In this document: piece after piece, positions 43,301 to 56,144 of the stretch | Layout: the number at the start of each line of letters is the position of its first letter | Position numbering within the stretch: position 1 is the stretch's first letter | NCBI GenBank assembly: GCA_021234155.1 | Contig: JAJEKV010000050.1 | Coordinates: forward strand, 2,925,842-2,989,841 | From: Isoetes taiwanensis | Taxonomy: Eukaryota > Streptophyta > Lycopodiopsida > Isoetales > Isoetaceae | DNA length: 64,000 nucleotides | Direction of reading: 5' to 3' | Made by a program: the position numbers and the translations under genes | The notes under the pieces: generated by a model | The model's database searches: none | The model's input: the letters and a program-made list of their open reading frames with translations, nothing else | Told to the model about the DNA's origin: nothing

Positions 43301-44710
43301 ACTCAAACATAGACTTATGAGAACTAAGTTTTCTGCTTTTGCTAGCATAAGGGTTCTATAGTAGGTAAATGTTATAGACTGGGCTTTAACATTGAAGAAG
43401 ACTAAATTGATATGCAGAGGGACATGAGTGGCTGCTTGAACTTTCCTGGTGGGACGTCTACCTTGAAATTGGGAATGACAACTGAAAATGATGAACATGG
43501 AAATCTGCTTGGAGGACAGACAGTATGTGTTATTTAGTGCCTTAACCGAAGCTCTTTTCTTGTAAGAAAATACCTGGTTTTAGTATTTACTAATGACCTT
43601 GCAGGATATCTTTGATCTACCATTTCACATGGCTAAGGATCAAATTGAGCACAGCTTTCAGACAAAGATGGCATTGCTAAAGGTAAGAACACTTTCCTAC
43701 GAAAAACCAGCTCCAGATGATCTGAGATATCAATGTTCTTTTTTCAAAGGAACACATAATTCAACTTCAAGCAGGACAAAAGCACATTCTGCAAAGAACT
43801 GATCAAGTAAGCGACCTTGATATACCGATTTACTTTCTGGGGTCTAATTTAGTTTCTACTTTCAGGAAAGTTCTATAGGAAACTCTTCAAATGTCACTTC
43901 GTAAGTATTACATTTTAGCTGCTCTCATATGTGCTGCAACCATTTGATAGTGATTTGGCTATGCAGGGACAATGTCAGTCATGATGGGCATAGGGATATG
44001 GTATTAAATTGTGAATTTGCTGCATCTCAATGAGACATTAACTTATTTTCCTGAATCTCGTATATTGATGGTTTCAAATAGGATGCTGCTAAATCTCTAG
44101 AGTCAGAGTGGTCGTCCCTGAAGTGCATGGCATCGAAACTAGATACAGAGCGGTTGGAGATGAAGAAAACGAAGGAACGCCTCCAGGTCATGACTTATTG
44201 CAAGATGACGTCAGCATGTTCAAAATACCCAATTCTGTAACTAAGCCTTATTTATTTTGTTTGGGCTTGCAGGAAGAAAAATCTTTTTGGGGTTCCAATT
44301 TGAAAGTGCAGATTTCTGCATCAAAATCTGTTCAGCAGGGTTCTGAAAAGGTAATTTTAGCTGCCATGTCAAGCATTTTGCATCTAACCATAGATTCTAA
44401 TGACCGTATGACAAAATGCAACAGTGTTCATCTAAACTTTCTACTATGCTTACAATAAAGACACTAGATATTAATTGTAGAAATTTCTTTCATGCATGTT
44501 TGGACCTGAGTTTTTGTCCTTAGGTTCAGGTGAGGTGAGTCTCTGGTGACTGGATGTGTTATAGACAATATCTTTTATTTGGTTGGATGGTCAATACTTG
44601 AAATCAGGTAATTGGGTCTGCAGCTTCAAGTGCATTTTTGTGGGTTCTAACAAGGTGAATAATGGCAGTCGTTTCAGGCGTTACAGGAACTCAAGCATAA
44701 CCTGATGTAA
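40319..44710 (+). CDS. SSX2IP/ADIP (Msd1)-type microtubule-anchoring protein, 18 exons
   Basis: Exons: 40319-40348, 40476-40504, 40580-40688, 40767-40864, 41054-41150, 41220-41309, 41382-41444, 41714-41788, 42881-42946, 43011-43088, 43418-43522, 43605-43682, 43750-43806, 43866-43900, 43967-44000, 44082-44186, 44273-44350, 44678-44710; 1260 nt, 419 aa, all in frame. Motifs: PFANLNNLEHCIKYINQC, YGLPPALDLLSQNP, ICNSIYSILQQRQ, then long coiled coils (LSRLESKVERLESQL, LQIEKLQQERDEF), GRQRGTWNSKKADEEFYKMI, DAYETKKQELMAEN, DIFDLPFHMAKDQIE. These fit the Afadin/alpha-actinin-binding (ADIP) family; plant members are homologues of Msd1/SSX2IP, which with Wdr8 anchor gamma-tubulin nucleation complexes. 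The intron after exon 8 has a GC donor. The gene appears intact. Confidence 0.9.
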
Positions 44711-44776
44711 GGAACGGGAATCAGCACAAGGTTTCAGACTAAACTATGCATATGGGCATCATGTACTACTATTCAA

Positions 44777-44782
44777 AATAAA
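44777..44782 (+). terminator. Poly(A) signal AATAAA
   Basis: AATAAA lies 67 bp after the stop codon of the SSX2IP-like gene. Confidence 0.5.
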
Positions 44783-46662
44783 AAATATATAGCCATATAT
44801 GTTACCACTTGGGCATTGAATAAGAGATCAGATTTCACTTCTGAAAATTAGCAGGTGTAAGTATTGGTCCTAAAATGGTATTTTTTTCTTCTATCTTCCT
44901 GCACTAGTTAGGGCTACAAAAGATGTAAACTTAATCTATTCATGAAGATACTCAAAACTTTGGGTTTGGCTAACGAGTTATGATTATGATATGGGCATAA
45001 TCGAGCATATTGTTCTAAGGTTAGACAAAAGATTTTTGAATAAAATAAAGGACGTCCTTCAATGTATGATTTCCTGTGTTTATTTTGTAGCGATCTATTT
45101 TATGTAATATATAACTATTTGTGTATCATTTCTTCCTTTTCTTTTGGGTTAGTAATTAGGAGGTTTTTGTGTTCCAAGTCTCTCTTGGGACATTTAGCGA
45201 GTTGTCATATCTTATCTCTATTCTATTCTATTCTATTCTATGGGATGCTACTATATAGTATAATATGGTGTAAAAAATACAATATCTATTTTATTTTGAT
45301 TGTATACCAAATAGGTATGGAGGTCGCATCCTCTTAATAAAACCTACGTGTTCCTCTAAAATAGTATGGTGGGTGTTCCTCTAAAATAGGACAAGGACAA
45401 TGAGCCAACTCAATTCATTTGCATTTATTACATTTATATGATATTTGTGGGCCTTCTTGCTATTTTATTATAGTTGCTTGCATAGACTTTATATTGATTC
45501 CAAATATAGTTTTTGAAAGATTTTGAAGCTTTTGAGGCATGAATGTCTAAGCTCTTTTCTTTGAAATGCACTTTGAGGTGGATAATTCTTCTAGCGTGGC
45601 ATATATATGTCGTCTAAAGTCCCATCAATTCCATAGATGGGATGCTCGGCCTTAGAACTGTAATTTCTGGTTATATTTGTGCACTTCTATTGGGAGGTTT
45701 CAATATTGACACGAAGAATTATTGATTGACATGGGAGTCTTTCAGTATGATTACTTGTTTGAATGATAGAATAGTGAAGTGCATAAAGTTACAGATCCAG
45801 GGACAGGGTATACAAAAAGCTTCAAGACAAAAACTACACAAAACACAAGAAACTAATAAATAGGAGGATGGATAGTTCCAAAGAAAGAAATAGGTCACAT
45901 TTTAGTATCCCTAAGCATGCTAGATTCATATGTCATAAAATAGGGCCTAGCAGCATAATGCGACTTAACGAAGAAAGTAAAGGTTATAGAAGATGGATGT
46001 CAGAGGGCATGAAAAAGCTTACAATTTCACAAAGTATGATTGGATTGTGTAGAATATGCAAAGATAGAGGAAGGGGATATTTTCTATGGAATTTAGTGGG
46101 CCTTGCTCTCAATTGATCAACTTGGAATATTTTGTGAGGCATTATTCTAATGCAGGATAGATTGACTGCTGGCAGTATTGCTGCCAGCTGGTGAAGTGAA
46201 GCAGCAACTGCCATGAAATTATATCTAATATATTGTAATTTGAATACATGATTATAATAGCAACGCGTATTCACGTAGGTGCAAGCAGATAGAGATTGTT
46301 GAACAAGCAATAGACTTTATAGAGCATTGTTCATGCATCTAAAGTGTCTTATCTCATAAAGGGAGGCGATTGCAGTATATATAAATCACCCTACTGCAAA
46401 TTCGAAGGGAACCATTGTTGCTATCCATAAACAGTAACAGACAGATCAATAATGCGAGGGGGAAGGACTCGTGTGCAGGAGCAATGGCCTCAATTATTGA
46501 CGAGGGAGCATTATTTTCAAATAGAGAGCATTATGTTCGAATTCTCAAAAATAAAAAGCACAAGGGGGTGCTTCGAGGAGGGGCATGAGAGGGGGCAACA
46601 TGGCGGGTGATGAACATGGCTAACGGCATAGACCTCGAAGAAAGGCAAGGATAAAACTTGGG

Positions 46663-46666
<4 letters not shown>

Positions 46667-46706
<40 letters not shown>
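46667..46706. repeat. A(40) homopolymer run
   Basis: Forty consecutive A residues. This could be the tail of a retrotransposed sequence. Confidence 0.9.
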
Positions 46707-46709
<3 letters not shown>

Positions 46710-47419
46710 TAGATAGGTTAAACGTGGAAGTAAAAAAAATGGGTAACAAAGCCAAAGCAACAAGGCTCACAAAGGTACCAACGTCACAAACTCCAAAAAA
46801 ATCCAAATCTAAGGACCGACAAGGGCAATAAAGGGGGAAGGGTATGGATACGGGGGGGATACGTACGGGATACGGTTTGACCAGGGAAGGCTGACTGCAG
46901 GTCTGGGCCGTCAGGGGTGACGTGCGGGTCAGGGAAAAAGGGGGGCACTAGATTCGCGCACGCTTTGGCACTGTGTTGGAAAGCGGCTGGGACATCACAC
47001 TATTTATGAGGGGGACCCTCCCACAATCCTTTTCTGTCCATTTCCCTTGTTCTCACCTTCCCTTAATATTGCCCCTCCCTTTCGGCGCCCCCCCTCCTCC
47101 TTGTACTGCCTTAGGCTATTACCCATTTGCCATCCCTTGCCATTTTGCTCCTTTGTCTCTCCATATTAGACCACTATATTCCCCATTTGTCCCCCGCCCC
47201 AAAAAACGCGCTAGCTAGCCCATCATCCATCGCCATTTCCTTCTCCTTCCATTTCCATTCCGCCTTCTGAATACCTTCCACGACCTACCGAAAACTCTCC
47301 GGATGTTCCCCTTGCCATTCGGATATTTCAAGTTTTCAACTGTAAATTTACATCCTCCCTGTACAAAACGACATCAAAACATTCCAAAAAATTTCTTTCC
47401 ATGCACTCACTCAACCAGT

Positions 47420-47421
<2 letters not shown>

Positions 47422-47452
<31 letters not shown>
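47422..47452. repeat. T(31) homopolymer run
   Basis: Thirty-one consecutive T residues, facing the A run at 46667 in inverse sense 0.7 kb away. Confidence 0.9.
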
Positions 47453-47921
47453 CATTTTTTCCATTGGGAAAATCTTCTTTACCCTCGGAGTTCACCCAAT
47501 TTTCCTTTTTTCCAATTGGAAAAATCTTTTTACCCCAAATTTCACCCAACACTGTAAATTCCATTGCTCCAACGTGCTTTCTTCGCCTCCCATTCTATTA
47601 CATGCCCCATTGACTCTTACCCTATTGTGGTGTTGTGGCAGAATTATGACAGTTGGAGATTCTGCAAAATGGAATCCGACCGTTGCGATTGTGCCACATC
47701 ACCACATTCAGGGTAACTTTATTTTCAGCCCCATTACATACTGGACATTCAACTGGGGCTTTTCCAGGGTCCCAATGCCTCTGAATGTGATGTTGGGATG
47801 TTATCTGACCCCTTGCTACATTGTCACCCTATGCTCCAGCTTCCTACTCTATGTCTTTCCCCACATCATCACTGAATAATGAGTCACTACTAGTCTGACA
47901 TGTTAGGTTGCATTCTTCTTC

Positions 47922-48235
47922 ATGTTAGTTGTGTTGTGTTATTCAACACCTTATCTTTCTGTTTGCTTGTGATATTAGGTCGTTGTGCTTCATGTATGTT
48001 CATGTGGCAGTATTGTTGTTCATGTTGGTCGTGTTGTGTAGTTCATCACCTTATCTTTCTACTTGCTCATGATATTAGGTCATATTTGTGCTTCATCTAT
48101 GTTCATGTAGTAGTATTGTTGTTCAATGCATCTCCATATTGATTTACACATAATTCATCACTTCTCTTTCTTATTGCTTCTGATATTTGGTTGTATTGTT
48201 AGTTCATGTGGCAGTATTGTTGTTCATCCTATCCT
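47922..48235. repeat. Degenerate ~105-bp tandem repeat, three copies
   Basis: Words recur at about 105-bp intervals: TTGCTTGTGATATTAGGT / TTGCTCATGATATTAGGT / TTGCTTCTGATATTTGGT, each followed by TTCATGTGGCAGTATTGTTGTTCAT variants. There is moderate divergence between copies. Confidence 0.75.
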
Positions 48236-49841
48236 GCTCCGCATTATATTAGTTCGCCTCACTATATTTTTATCACGCCGCTCTGTGCAATATGCGCTTC
48301 CCTTTTTTCTTTGCTTATGACACTATTAGATTTCGAACTCTACCATAGCATACATACACCAACATATTCATCTTCTAGAGTGACACTACCCATTTCATTT
48401 ATTTAACACTAACATGTAAAAGCCTTATTTTTATCTACCATGTCATTGATGTTGTATTTCCCCTTGTTGATTAGGCCACAATTTATTTCTCAATACTACT
48501 AGCGGTTTAGCATTTGCTTTATTTGTTGAGGAAATGTTCCAATTTGATTACGTAGTGCTCTATTTCCTCTTGGTTGATTAGGTCATATTTTATTTCTTAT
48601 TGCTACACTAAGCACAAGCAGGTTACACTCTTTTTCCCTTGGTCCATAAGGTCATATTTTATCTTCTTTAGCAAGTCCTTATCAATTCTTCCTACCCCAT
48701 TGTCCTTTCCACATTTGTCATGTTGTTGACCCACACCTAGATTTTGCAAGGTTAGCCATGCTATGTTGCCTTAGTGTCCTATCTTTACTTTTCCCTTCTT
48801 GAGCCACATTAGAGTTTGTAAACTTTCTATTTGTGGAATTGTTATATTCTCCCTTTCATTCTTAAATTCTATCTATCTCATGTTAGATTCCCAAAGCTTG
48901 TGTTGCGCATAATTCTCAAACCTTGTAACTGTACTGGATGTCCTTCTTATAACTGTTATAGTGGCGCTCTCTGTCCTGTGCCCTTGCTTGAAAGACAGTT
49001 TTAACGTCCCTGTTTGTAGCAGCCTAGTTGTTCAAAATTTGAATTGTCTCTTCCTATAGTCCTGCTTGCATTATTCCCTTGGTCTATCAATGTATCCATT
49101 GTAAATAGACATACCACATCAATTTCCAATTTATATTACAATTGGATCAATCATTCAATCACCTTTCTTTTCATTGAATAACTGCAATATTTATTGTACC
49201 CAAAGATGGTCTTGGCCAGATTGACATGAAGAGTGCCATTTAAGACCCACATTGACACCGATTTTCAGAAAAAATCTATAGTAAAAAGAAGTATAAGTTC
49301 GTATTCCTGTCAGGGTAGAATTAGTTAACTTCCACGCATAAGAAAAACAACAAGCATTTGCTATAAGCTCAGATGATAAAATGAGATATAGGAAAATGTA
49401 TTGGAAAAGTACATGAGAATGACTTGATTTCCATCCATAATTAAGGCATATTGTAAAATCTGGATGACAAGGCTGGGTAGAAGGATTTTAGGATGGGCAA
49501 GAATTTATTTCTTATTCATGGTTAGGGTAAAGGAATGGCTAGGCGGGTACTCAAGGCAACTATTGAATACAAAAAAGAGGACCCTAAAGGGGTTCTTATG
49601 GACGAAAATGACGTGTGTCTAGAATAAAGCAAGTGGAGAAGGGTAGAGGTGGAAAGGTATGGATTAGGAAGAAAGGCAATGTTAGAACGGATTGGATGTA
49701 TGGAAGAAAAGACAAATAGTACTCTGCAAAATTGTCAATGCAAAGTTAGTACCTTTCTAACCTTCTGATAGCACGCTGGCAACCAATGGCATGGCGGCTC
49801 GACAAGACACCCATTAGAATACAAAATTGTTGGCCACTAGG

Positions 49842-49894
49842 CGGCGCCGCCTGGGCTAGTGGCGACGCCCTACCCCAGGCGGCGCCGCCAAAAC
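49842..49894. repeat. Two GGCGGCGCCGCC palindromes
   Basis: The 12-bp perfect palindrome GGCGGCGCCGCC occurs twice within 53 bp, flanked by AGG/CTGGG- and CCCCA-type complementary bases, so the pair can also fold with each other. It is a GC island in AT-rich surroundings. Function unknown. Confidence 0.8.
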
Positions 49895-51985
49895 CACCGC
49901 ATTCAGAGGGTCGCCCATGTGGCAGGCATATCCAGGCTCTACCGGAAGAAGATCTATTTCGCATATTTTCCGGCGACTTTTTTCCCTCCCTTGCTTTAGG
50001 GTTTGTCATGCTTAACCCCTCCTTAGACCACTGATAGAGAAAGATTTGCCCATGGGGTATTAACAAGTTAGTATTCTACATTTGTTCACTATTACCCATA
50101 CAACTGCTTCCCCTGGCTTGGAAATTATATACCGTTTGTCTCTCGCTTTTGTACCCAAACTTGCTTCGCATGTTGCTCCCTCTATACTTATTGATTTAAT
50201 TCGCCTTGTTTTGCGTGTATGCTTGAGTAGATGTTGCCTTCCATACAAAGATATTGGAGCTCAAACTAGCTAAAATATAATTTCTTAGGCTTCTCATGTT
50301 GGATACGATGAAGGGATGGATATATGGTCCCCTTGTATTTTATTGCGTCTTGTCCGATGATGGTGTATGCGTCTAGCAACTCCCGATGATGTTCAGGATT
50401 TGATTCGTGTGGCGACTATTCTTTGTTGCACAAATCACATGCACGAGCGTGCGGATCCGTTTGATATTTGAGCTTGTTTGACCAACTATCATTGCTTAAG
50501 CACTCCAATGAAGGATTAAGCACAGATAACATTGCAATTGTGATAGGCTCACTTGATTGACATATGCAACTGTATCATGTTAAGAAGTTTTTTAATCTCT
50601 AAAATAAGCTAGATTTCAAACAACACATGATGTAGCGATAAGTCTTTAATCACTAGATATAAGCACATGCACTCAACACTCGACTCGCTATGATGGTGGT
50701 TGCATGCCACCTCAAAACAATGCAGATCGAAGATAAGTCAAGCATCTGATGAATATCAGGTGACATTTCTACTTTGGTAGAGTTTGCTTTGCAAGTTACT
50801 GTTCCTAGCCATAAAGCTAAGCAACATCGGGGCATGTGGCTAAATAAATAAGGGAATAGTTAATTGAAGTATATAACGACTATTTGGAAGAGAATCTATC
50901 AGGAACCTTATCATCAAGATTCTTGAAAAATATAATAGATTCTTGAAAATTTTTATTTTGACTAAGTATGATCTAATGTGACTTCGCAATAAATTAACAT
51001 GTTGATTTAATAATGGTAGCAATTGTACTTGTTAATAAAAACTACTTCAGATTATATGGAACAATTTGTGTAAGTCAATGTCAGAATAAATCAATGGGTG
51101 GGCATTGCATGACTGGTAGAAATAATGTATTGAAAGTACAACAGGTTGCTAGCATAGACTAGTCAACGACAAAAGAACAATACTTTATATTGCATGTAAG
51201 CATTCAAATAACATAATCTTATGGGCATCATTATTTTACCACAAGGCGTGTACTCTTATGTAAAGAAAATTAAAAACCTCCTTCGTTCATAATCCATATT
51301 GTCGACCGTAAAAGGTTAGTCATCCATGCTTCCAATTATGCACATCCCTACTTGCTCAATACTCAGTTGCCAAACATTTTACACACACTTGTTATCAGCT
51401 AACAATGACTTAAAGCCTCTAGAGACCCAAAGATGCGACTTTGAGATGGATAGTTCAGGACATCTAAATGAACAACAATGCATAGATTACTACTAGTGGC
51501 AGATTATCAAACATTCTAAAACCAATGAAATGAAACAAACGAATGAATGAATGAATTGATTTTATCGTCCACAAATACCAAAATGATTTATGAGACTCAA
51601 TACAAGAAGAGCACAATGAGCCCCTCATTGTGCAGAGGTGGAAAACTCCTACCATGAAACCACAGAGCATAGTAAGCCCCTTAGGAGTAGAACACAGTAA
51701 GCCCTTTATTGTGCAGGACAGCAGTGTCAAAACCATTGCGTGCGCTCTGGGTAAAGTGGATAGGACCAAAGGTTCTATTTCTTATGTCAATGCTATGTCG
51801 AATAACATTAATGTGATTTTTAAAAACGTAATGATATGGATGCTAGTGTTTCTTTTGATTTCCATGTTGTTTTTGATCCCTCTGCTATCATCAATTTTTT
51901 CGATCATTTATGCAAGCAGAATTTTCTCCCAAAGTCTTTTCAAGAAAAATCCAATCATCTAGACAAGCACATAAATATGTAGCAC

Positions 51986-52700
51986 AATAACAGGGGGTTC
52001 CAGGGGGGATTTTGTATGTATGTAAAAATAACAATTCCTGAAACTATAGACCATATCCCCAAAACAATGGAATGTGTTATAAAAAATATAGATTTAAGAT
52101 AAAAAATAATCACATTAGCTCACTGGTTATATTGGTCAAAGTAGTCTTATTAGGACTTTGAATTATTTTGATAGAGATTCAAGCCCTCATATTTCATATT
52201 CTAAAACCTTAGACGAAGTCGTATAGAGGCTCGATATTCCATCAAAACCTAAGGCAAACATGTATTTCATATTTCAAAATCATAAAGCTTGAAAAGTAAA
52301 TGACTATGAGCTTAAAAGCGGATGATAACAGGGGTTTCGGGGATTTTTGTATGGATGTAAAAATAACAATTCCTAAAACCAATAGACCATATCCTAAAAC
52401 AATTGAATAATCACGTTAGCTCATTGGTTATGTTGGTCAAAGTAGTCTTATTAGGACTTTGAGTTATTTTGATAGAGGTTCAAGCCCCGTATATTATATT
52501 CTAAAACCTTAGATGAAGCCGTATAGAGGCTCGATATCCCATCAAAACCTAAGGTGAATGCGTATTTCATATTTCGAAATTATAGGCGCCCCCCAACCAT
52601 AAATGACCATAAGCGAAATGGGAGGTGTCCAGAGGCTCCAACATATGGTCTGGGCCATAGGATCGATAGATCCAATGACTGTGGTAGTTCAGGGTGGTAT
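51986..52700 (+). repeat. Two tandem tRNA-derived SINE copies with shared tail module
   Basis: Both copies start AATAACAGGGG or ATAACAGGGG (51986 and 52325) and carry a pol III promoter: A box TAGCTCACTGG (52116-52126) with B box GATTCAAGCCC (52176-52186), and TAGCTCATTGG (52417-52427) with GGTTCAAGCCC (52477-52487). The shared body (CTCGATAT, CATCAAAACCTAAGG) is followed, after copy two, by a tail (TTCGAAATTATAGGCGCC ... CATAGGATCGATAGATCC) that recurs at 925, 62229 and 63371. The two copies differ by substitutions and one 37-bp deletion. Confidence 0.75.
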
Positions 52701-53499
52701 ATCCATGTGATTTGAATATACCTACCTCCACTGGGTCTCTTATCTTAACTTCTCTCCTTTTCTCTAGCCAGTTAACCATTTTAGTACTATAGCAAAAGGA
52801 TTAGTGAGGTCATTCCTATTACCATTCTCATGCCAATTTTCCTGTCGTGTTTCTCTAAGCAAATTAATTCGGATTGAAAGAAAGGCATTCAAACTAAGGT
52901 TTCTCGCACGAGGTTATTGGTCTTTTAATCTCTTATAGTAACTCTTCCTATATAAAAGAGGCTAAATAAATAACAAAAAAGGAGATTAAGAAAATGAGAT
53001 ATCAAGTATGGAATAAAGCTCAAGGTCAGATAAGAATAGAATAGAATTGATTTTTTCCATCCACGAAGAGCAAAGAGAGCTATGGGATCAAACAAAGAGC
53101 ACAACAGACCTATTATCACATCTAGAATTGAAAGACCTCCACTCAGAAGGGTTTTCAAGGAAGAACCTTGACAATAATAGAGTTGCTGATAAACTATACG
53201 TTTTCTACATTTTAATGTAATGATTGAGGACTCAACTGAGTTTGCATGTCCACTACCTCCTGGAGGTATGATGTTAGGACCTCCATTGAAGCCGCCTCCA
53301 AGATCACATGCAAGAGTTGGTTAGATGGAACCAAATCGGCATAACGTGATCTGATAGATCCAAAGGCTCGCGTTCTGAAGAGTGTGACATTCATCTTCAA
53401 TAACCTCCAATTGGCAACAAAAAAGTCAACAAAAAAAAAGGTTGAAGGAGTGCTAGGAAGCACGTGCCTCCCGATCATTCTAAAGTTTATCCTTTTAAT

Positions 53500-54060
53500 T
53501 AATCTCGGTCTTATAACATGGAATTTGCAAGGGATTTATGAATCTTACAAGAGAGAGAAACTAAAGTTTGTCTCTCTACCATGAACTCAAATTTTCTTGC
53601 TTTCTAGGAGCACAAACCTCATTGTCCAAAATACAAGAATATTATTGCCAGGACTCTCTCCCCAAACTTTGAGTTGTGGGCTCTACCCTAAAACCATACT
53701 CTAGAGGATATTTCCATGTCTGGAGTAAGACAATAAATTTGCAAAGTCTTTCTATGTCAATAAAAATTATGGCAGATGCCAGATCTGCCTCCTGAACTTT
53801 GATATCATCAAAATTGAATTGGGCAACATATATGCTTATAATGACCTATATGATAGAGTGAAAATTTGGGTTAAGCTAAAAGACAGGCTGAGCAATGAAA
53901 TTTGATGGTACGAGATTTTTAAATGACTCCTCATGATTATATATGAGGAGACGTGAGTTTTAGATCTTTAAGTCTAGATGAGTTTAAAATATGGATCAAT
54001 TTCATTTCTTCATATAATTTGGAAACGGCCAGAGCTATTCCAAATGAATTTAATCAGCAA
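53500..54060 (+). pseudogene. Degenerate LINE endonuclease fragment
   Basis: GLITWNLQGIYESYKREKLKF at 53500 onward is the start of an L1-type endonuclease, and GNIYAYNDLYDRVKIWVKL (about 53820-53880) matches the downstream NVYAPND-type motif. Many stops separate them. It is a relic lying in front of a better preserved LINE. Confidence 0.6.
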
Positions 54061-54352
54061 TTACATAGCTAGCCTTATGCATTGCCTGATAGATTTTACA
54101 GTAGTAAAAGGTTTGGGAGTCTCTAGAATGGAACGTACTTGAAATTAAGAAGACAAGACAAAAATGGAAGAGGAAAAAGCAAGACAATAAACTGGCTAAT
54201 GGCTTTAAAGTCTTGGTGAATCCAGTTGGTCAGATAGAAGCGGTGTAATGAGGCCGTAGGAGAGCGGGGTAACAAAGTCGGACCATAGTCAGATTGGCGG
54301 TATTGGATCGATATCTAGTCAGACCATTGTCCGTCTAAGCCCAGCTGGACAA

Positions 54353-55081
54353 ATGAGCCAATCACAAAGGCTTGTAAGTCCACATGGCCAGGAAAACCAA
54401 AAGGTAATCCCTATAACTCTATGTGGCCAAGATAATTTATTGGTCTCTCATAAAGGCAAAGAGCTGGCAATTTCTAATGAGATCCCTATCAAACCTGCTC
54501 ACCCCATCAGGAGTAACACATTACCAATCAAGGATGGTGAGAAGCCTCCTACCAATGACTACCCTGAATCTCCAACCTCGGACTCAACAGATGGAATTCT
54601 GAGGGGTAAATGTAGGGGTGAATGCTCACATATGGTTAAATCTCCAAATATTCTGAAGAAGAAGCTTTCCTCCACTCCAAGCCAGCCAGCAGAGGCTGAC
54701 CTTTTTGATGTGTTACTAAATATAATGGAAGAAGGTGAAAAACAAACTACTCCTACAAGTGAAAAGCTGGGAAATCCTACTCCCATAAATGGAACGTTGA
54801 TGGAATAGAATATTACACCATACAAATTCTTCATAAAATCACCAATGGAAATATCTGATAGTCAGGGATTTAATGGGACAGAGAAGCTTCAATTCTCAGA
54901 GGATTTGGCACAAGCCTTACTTGAGGAGGAAACCAGTAAGCTTCCCTCCCCAATAATTGAGGAGGGAGAACAATGTTTTACTCCTCTTCCAGTCAAGAAG
55001 GGTCATAAAAGAGTGCAGTTTTCAGATAATAGCCATGCCCTAAATCTCAGGGTTCAGGAGAGGAAGAAATATCCTGCCTAA
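54353..55081 (+). pseudogene. LINE-A ORF1
   Basis: One frame from 54353 to 55081 is interrupted only by a TAG at 54806-54808. The protein is Pro/Ser/Glu-rich and low-complexity (PIKDGEKPPTNDYPESPTSD, LLNIMEEGEKQTTPTS) with a basic end (KKGHKRVQFSD). No CCHC knuckle is seen. Its position directly before an L1-type endonuclease makes it the ORF1 of this LINE. Its stop overlaps the ORF2 start as TAATG. Confidence 0.65.
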
Positions 55082-56144
55082 TGAAGATAGTTACATGGAA
55101 TATGAGGGGTATTAAGGGATCCCTCAAAAGAAAAAGAGCTCTCATTGCAATTAAGGATATGAAAGCTGATATTGTTCTTCTTCAAGAAGACTCCCTGAAT
55201 TTGAGTCAGCCAGACTTGAGGCTGGATCCATCCAAGCAGTTCTTCTATTTGGTTAGCAGCTGATGGTACCAGAGGTGGTACCTGTACAATTTGAATTGGA
55301 CAGAAAACAATATTTACATTCAAACACTCTACGAGGCGGTCGACGGTGGGTGTGTTTGGAAATCGAGGGTAAAGAGTTGTACATCATAAATGTATAAGCC
55401 TCAACAGACTCTTCTGAAAGGGAAGAACAATGGACACAAATTCTAAACTGGGTGAAAGCACATCAATCTATAAGAAACTTTCTGTTAGCAGGTGACTTCA
55501 ACAACACTCCAATATGGGATCAGAAGCTTGGAAAAACTCTAAACATGTCTAAAAAGGAGAGATATATCTGGGATCAGTTAATGACCTTTTTCTGTTACAT
55601 CCCCCCCTCTTCATCTAATATGTATTCTTGGAGTAATAAGAGGAAAGGGGAGCAAAGAACCTACTATCTTTTGGACAGATTCTACCTTTGTAACAGGACT
55701 CTGCCATCTTGGGAAAATTTGATATCCTTTGGTGATCCTAGCAATTCCATATCAAATCATTACCCCCAATTTCTTCAGAAATTGGAAATTACAACAAAAG
55801 GATTATTATAACTCCTTGCCTCAGATATCCAAGACAGGCTCAATGTCTAGTTTTGTGGAGAAGCTTAAAACAGTTAAAGGCCGGGTCAAAAGCTGGGGTA
55901 GAAATTGGTTCATAAATAGAAGGAAGGAAGAAACTGGAAATTTATAAGAATAGAATAGAATAGAGAAATAAGAAAATGAGACAAGTCGGAGGACAGCTAT
56001 TTACCAACAAAGGTGACCTTGTCCTACAGATGAAGGAGGCTGAGTTAGAAACAAAAGTCAATGCCCTTTTAATCAATGGATCCCCCTCTAAGTTGTTCCA
56101 GTGTAGAAGGGGGGTTAGACAGGGTTGCCCTTTAGCCCCCTATC
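55081..56144 (+). pseudogene. LINE-A ORF2: endonuclease and RT start
   Basis: MKIVTWNMRGIKGSLKRKRAL opens the L1-clade endonuclease; IVLLQED gives the catalytic-type Glu, FLLAGDFNNTPIWD the GDFN motif, and SNHYPQF the final motif (normally SDH). Frameshifts occur after 55260 and 55800, and a deletion removes most of the region between endonuclease and RT. The RT motif RRGVRQGCPLAPY is cut at 56144 by a hAT-type insertion. The remainder is at 56861-58620. Confidence 0.85.

Larger units (their letters stand above)
44783..51985. other. Long gene-free, low-complexity region
   Basis: No coding sequence was recognised. Contents: a (TTCTA)n microsatellite at about 45218-45240; a 40-base A run (46667-46706); GATACGG-type words near 46845-46880; a 31-base T run (47422-47452); a degenerate about 105-bp repeat (47922-48235); the GGCGGCGCCGCC pair (49842-49894); and AT-rich DNA to 51985. 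The C/T-rich stretch 47000-49100 is unlike its surroundings in composition. Confidence 0.5.

Noticed and set aside
45218-45240. CRISPR-like or telomeric repeats
   Set aside because: The only short regular repeats are simple microsatellites such as (TTCTA)n; there is no spacer-repeat structure and no long telomere array.
49746-50066. Open frames on both strands over the GC-rich palindromes
   Set aside because: They arise from GC-rich low-complexity DNA lacking stops; no domain on either strand.
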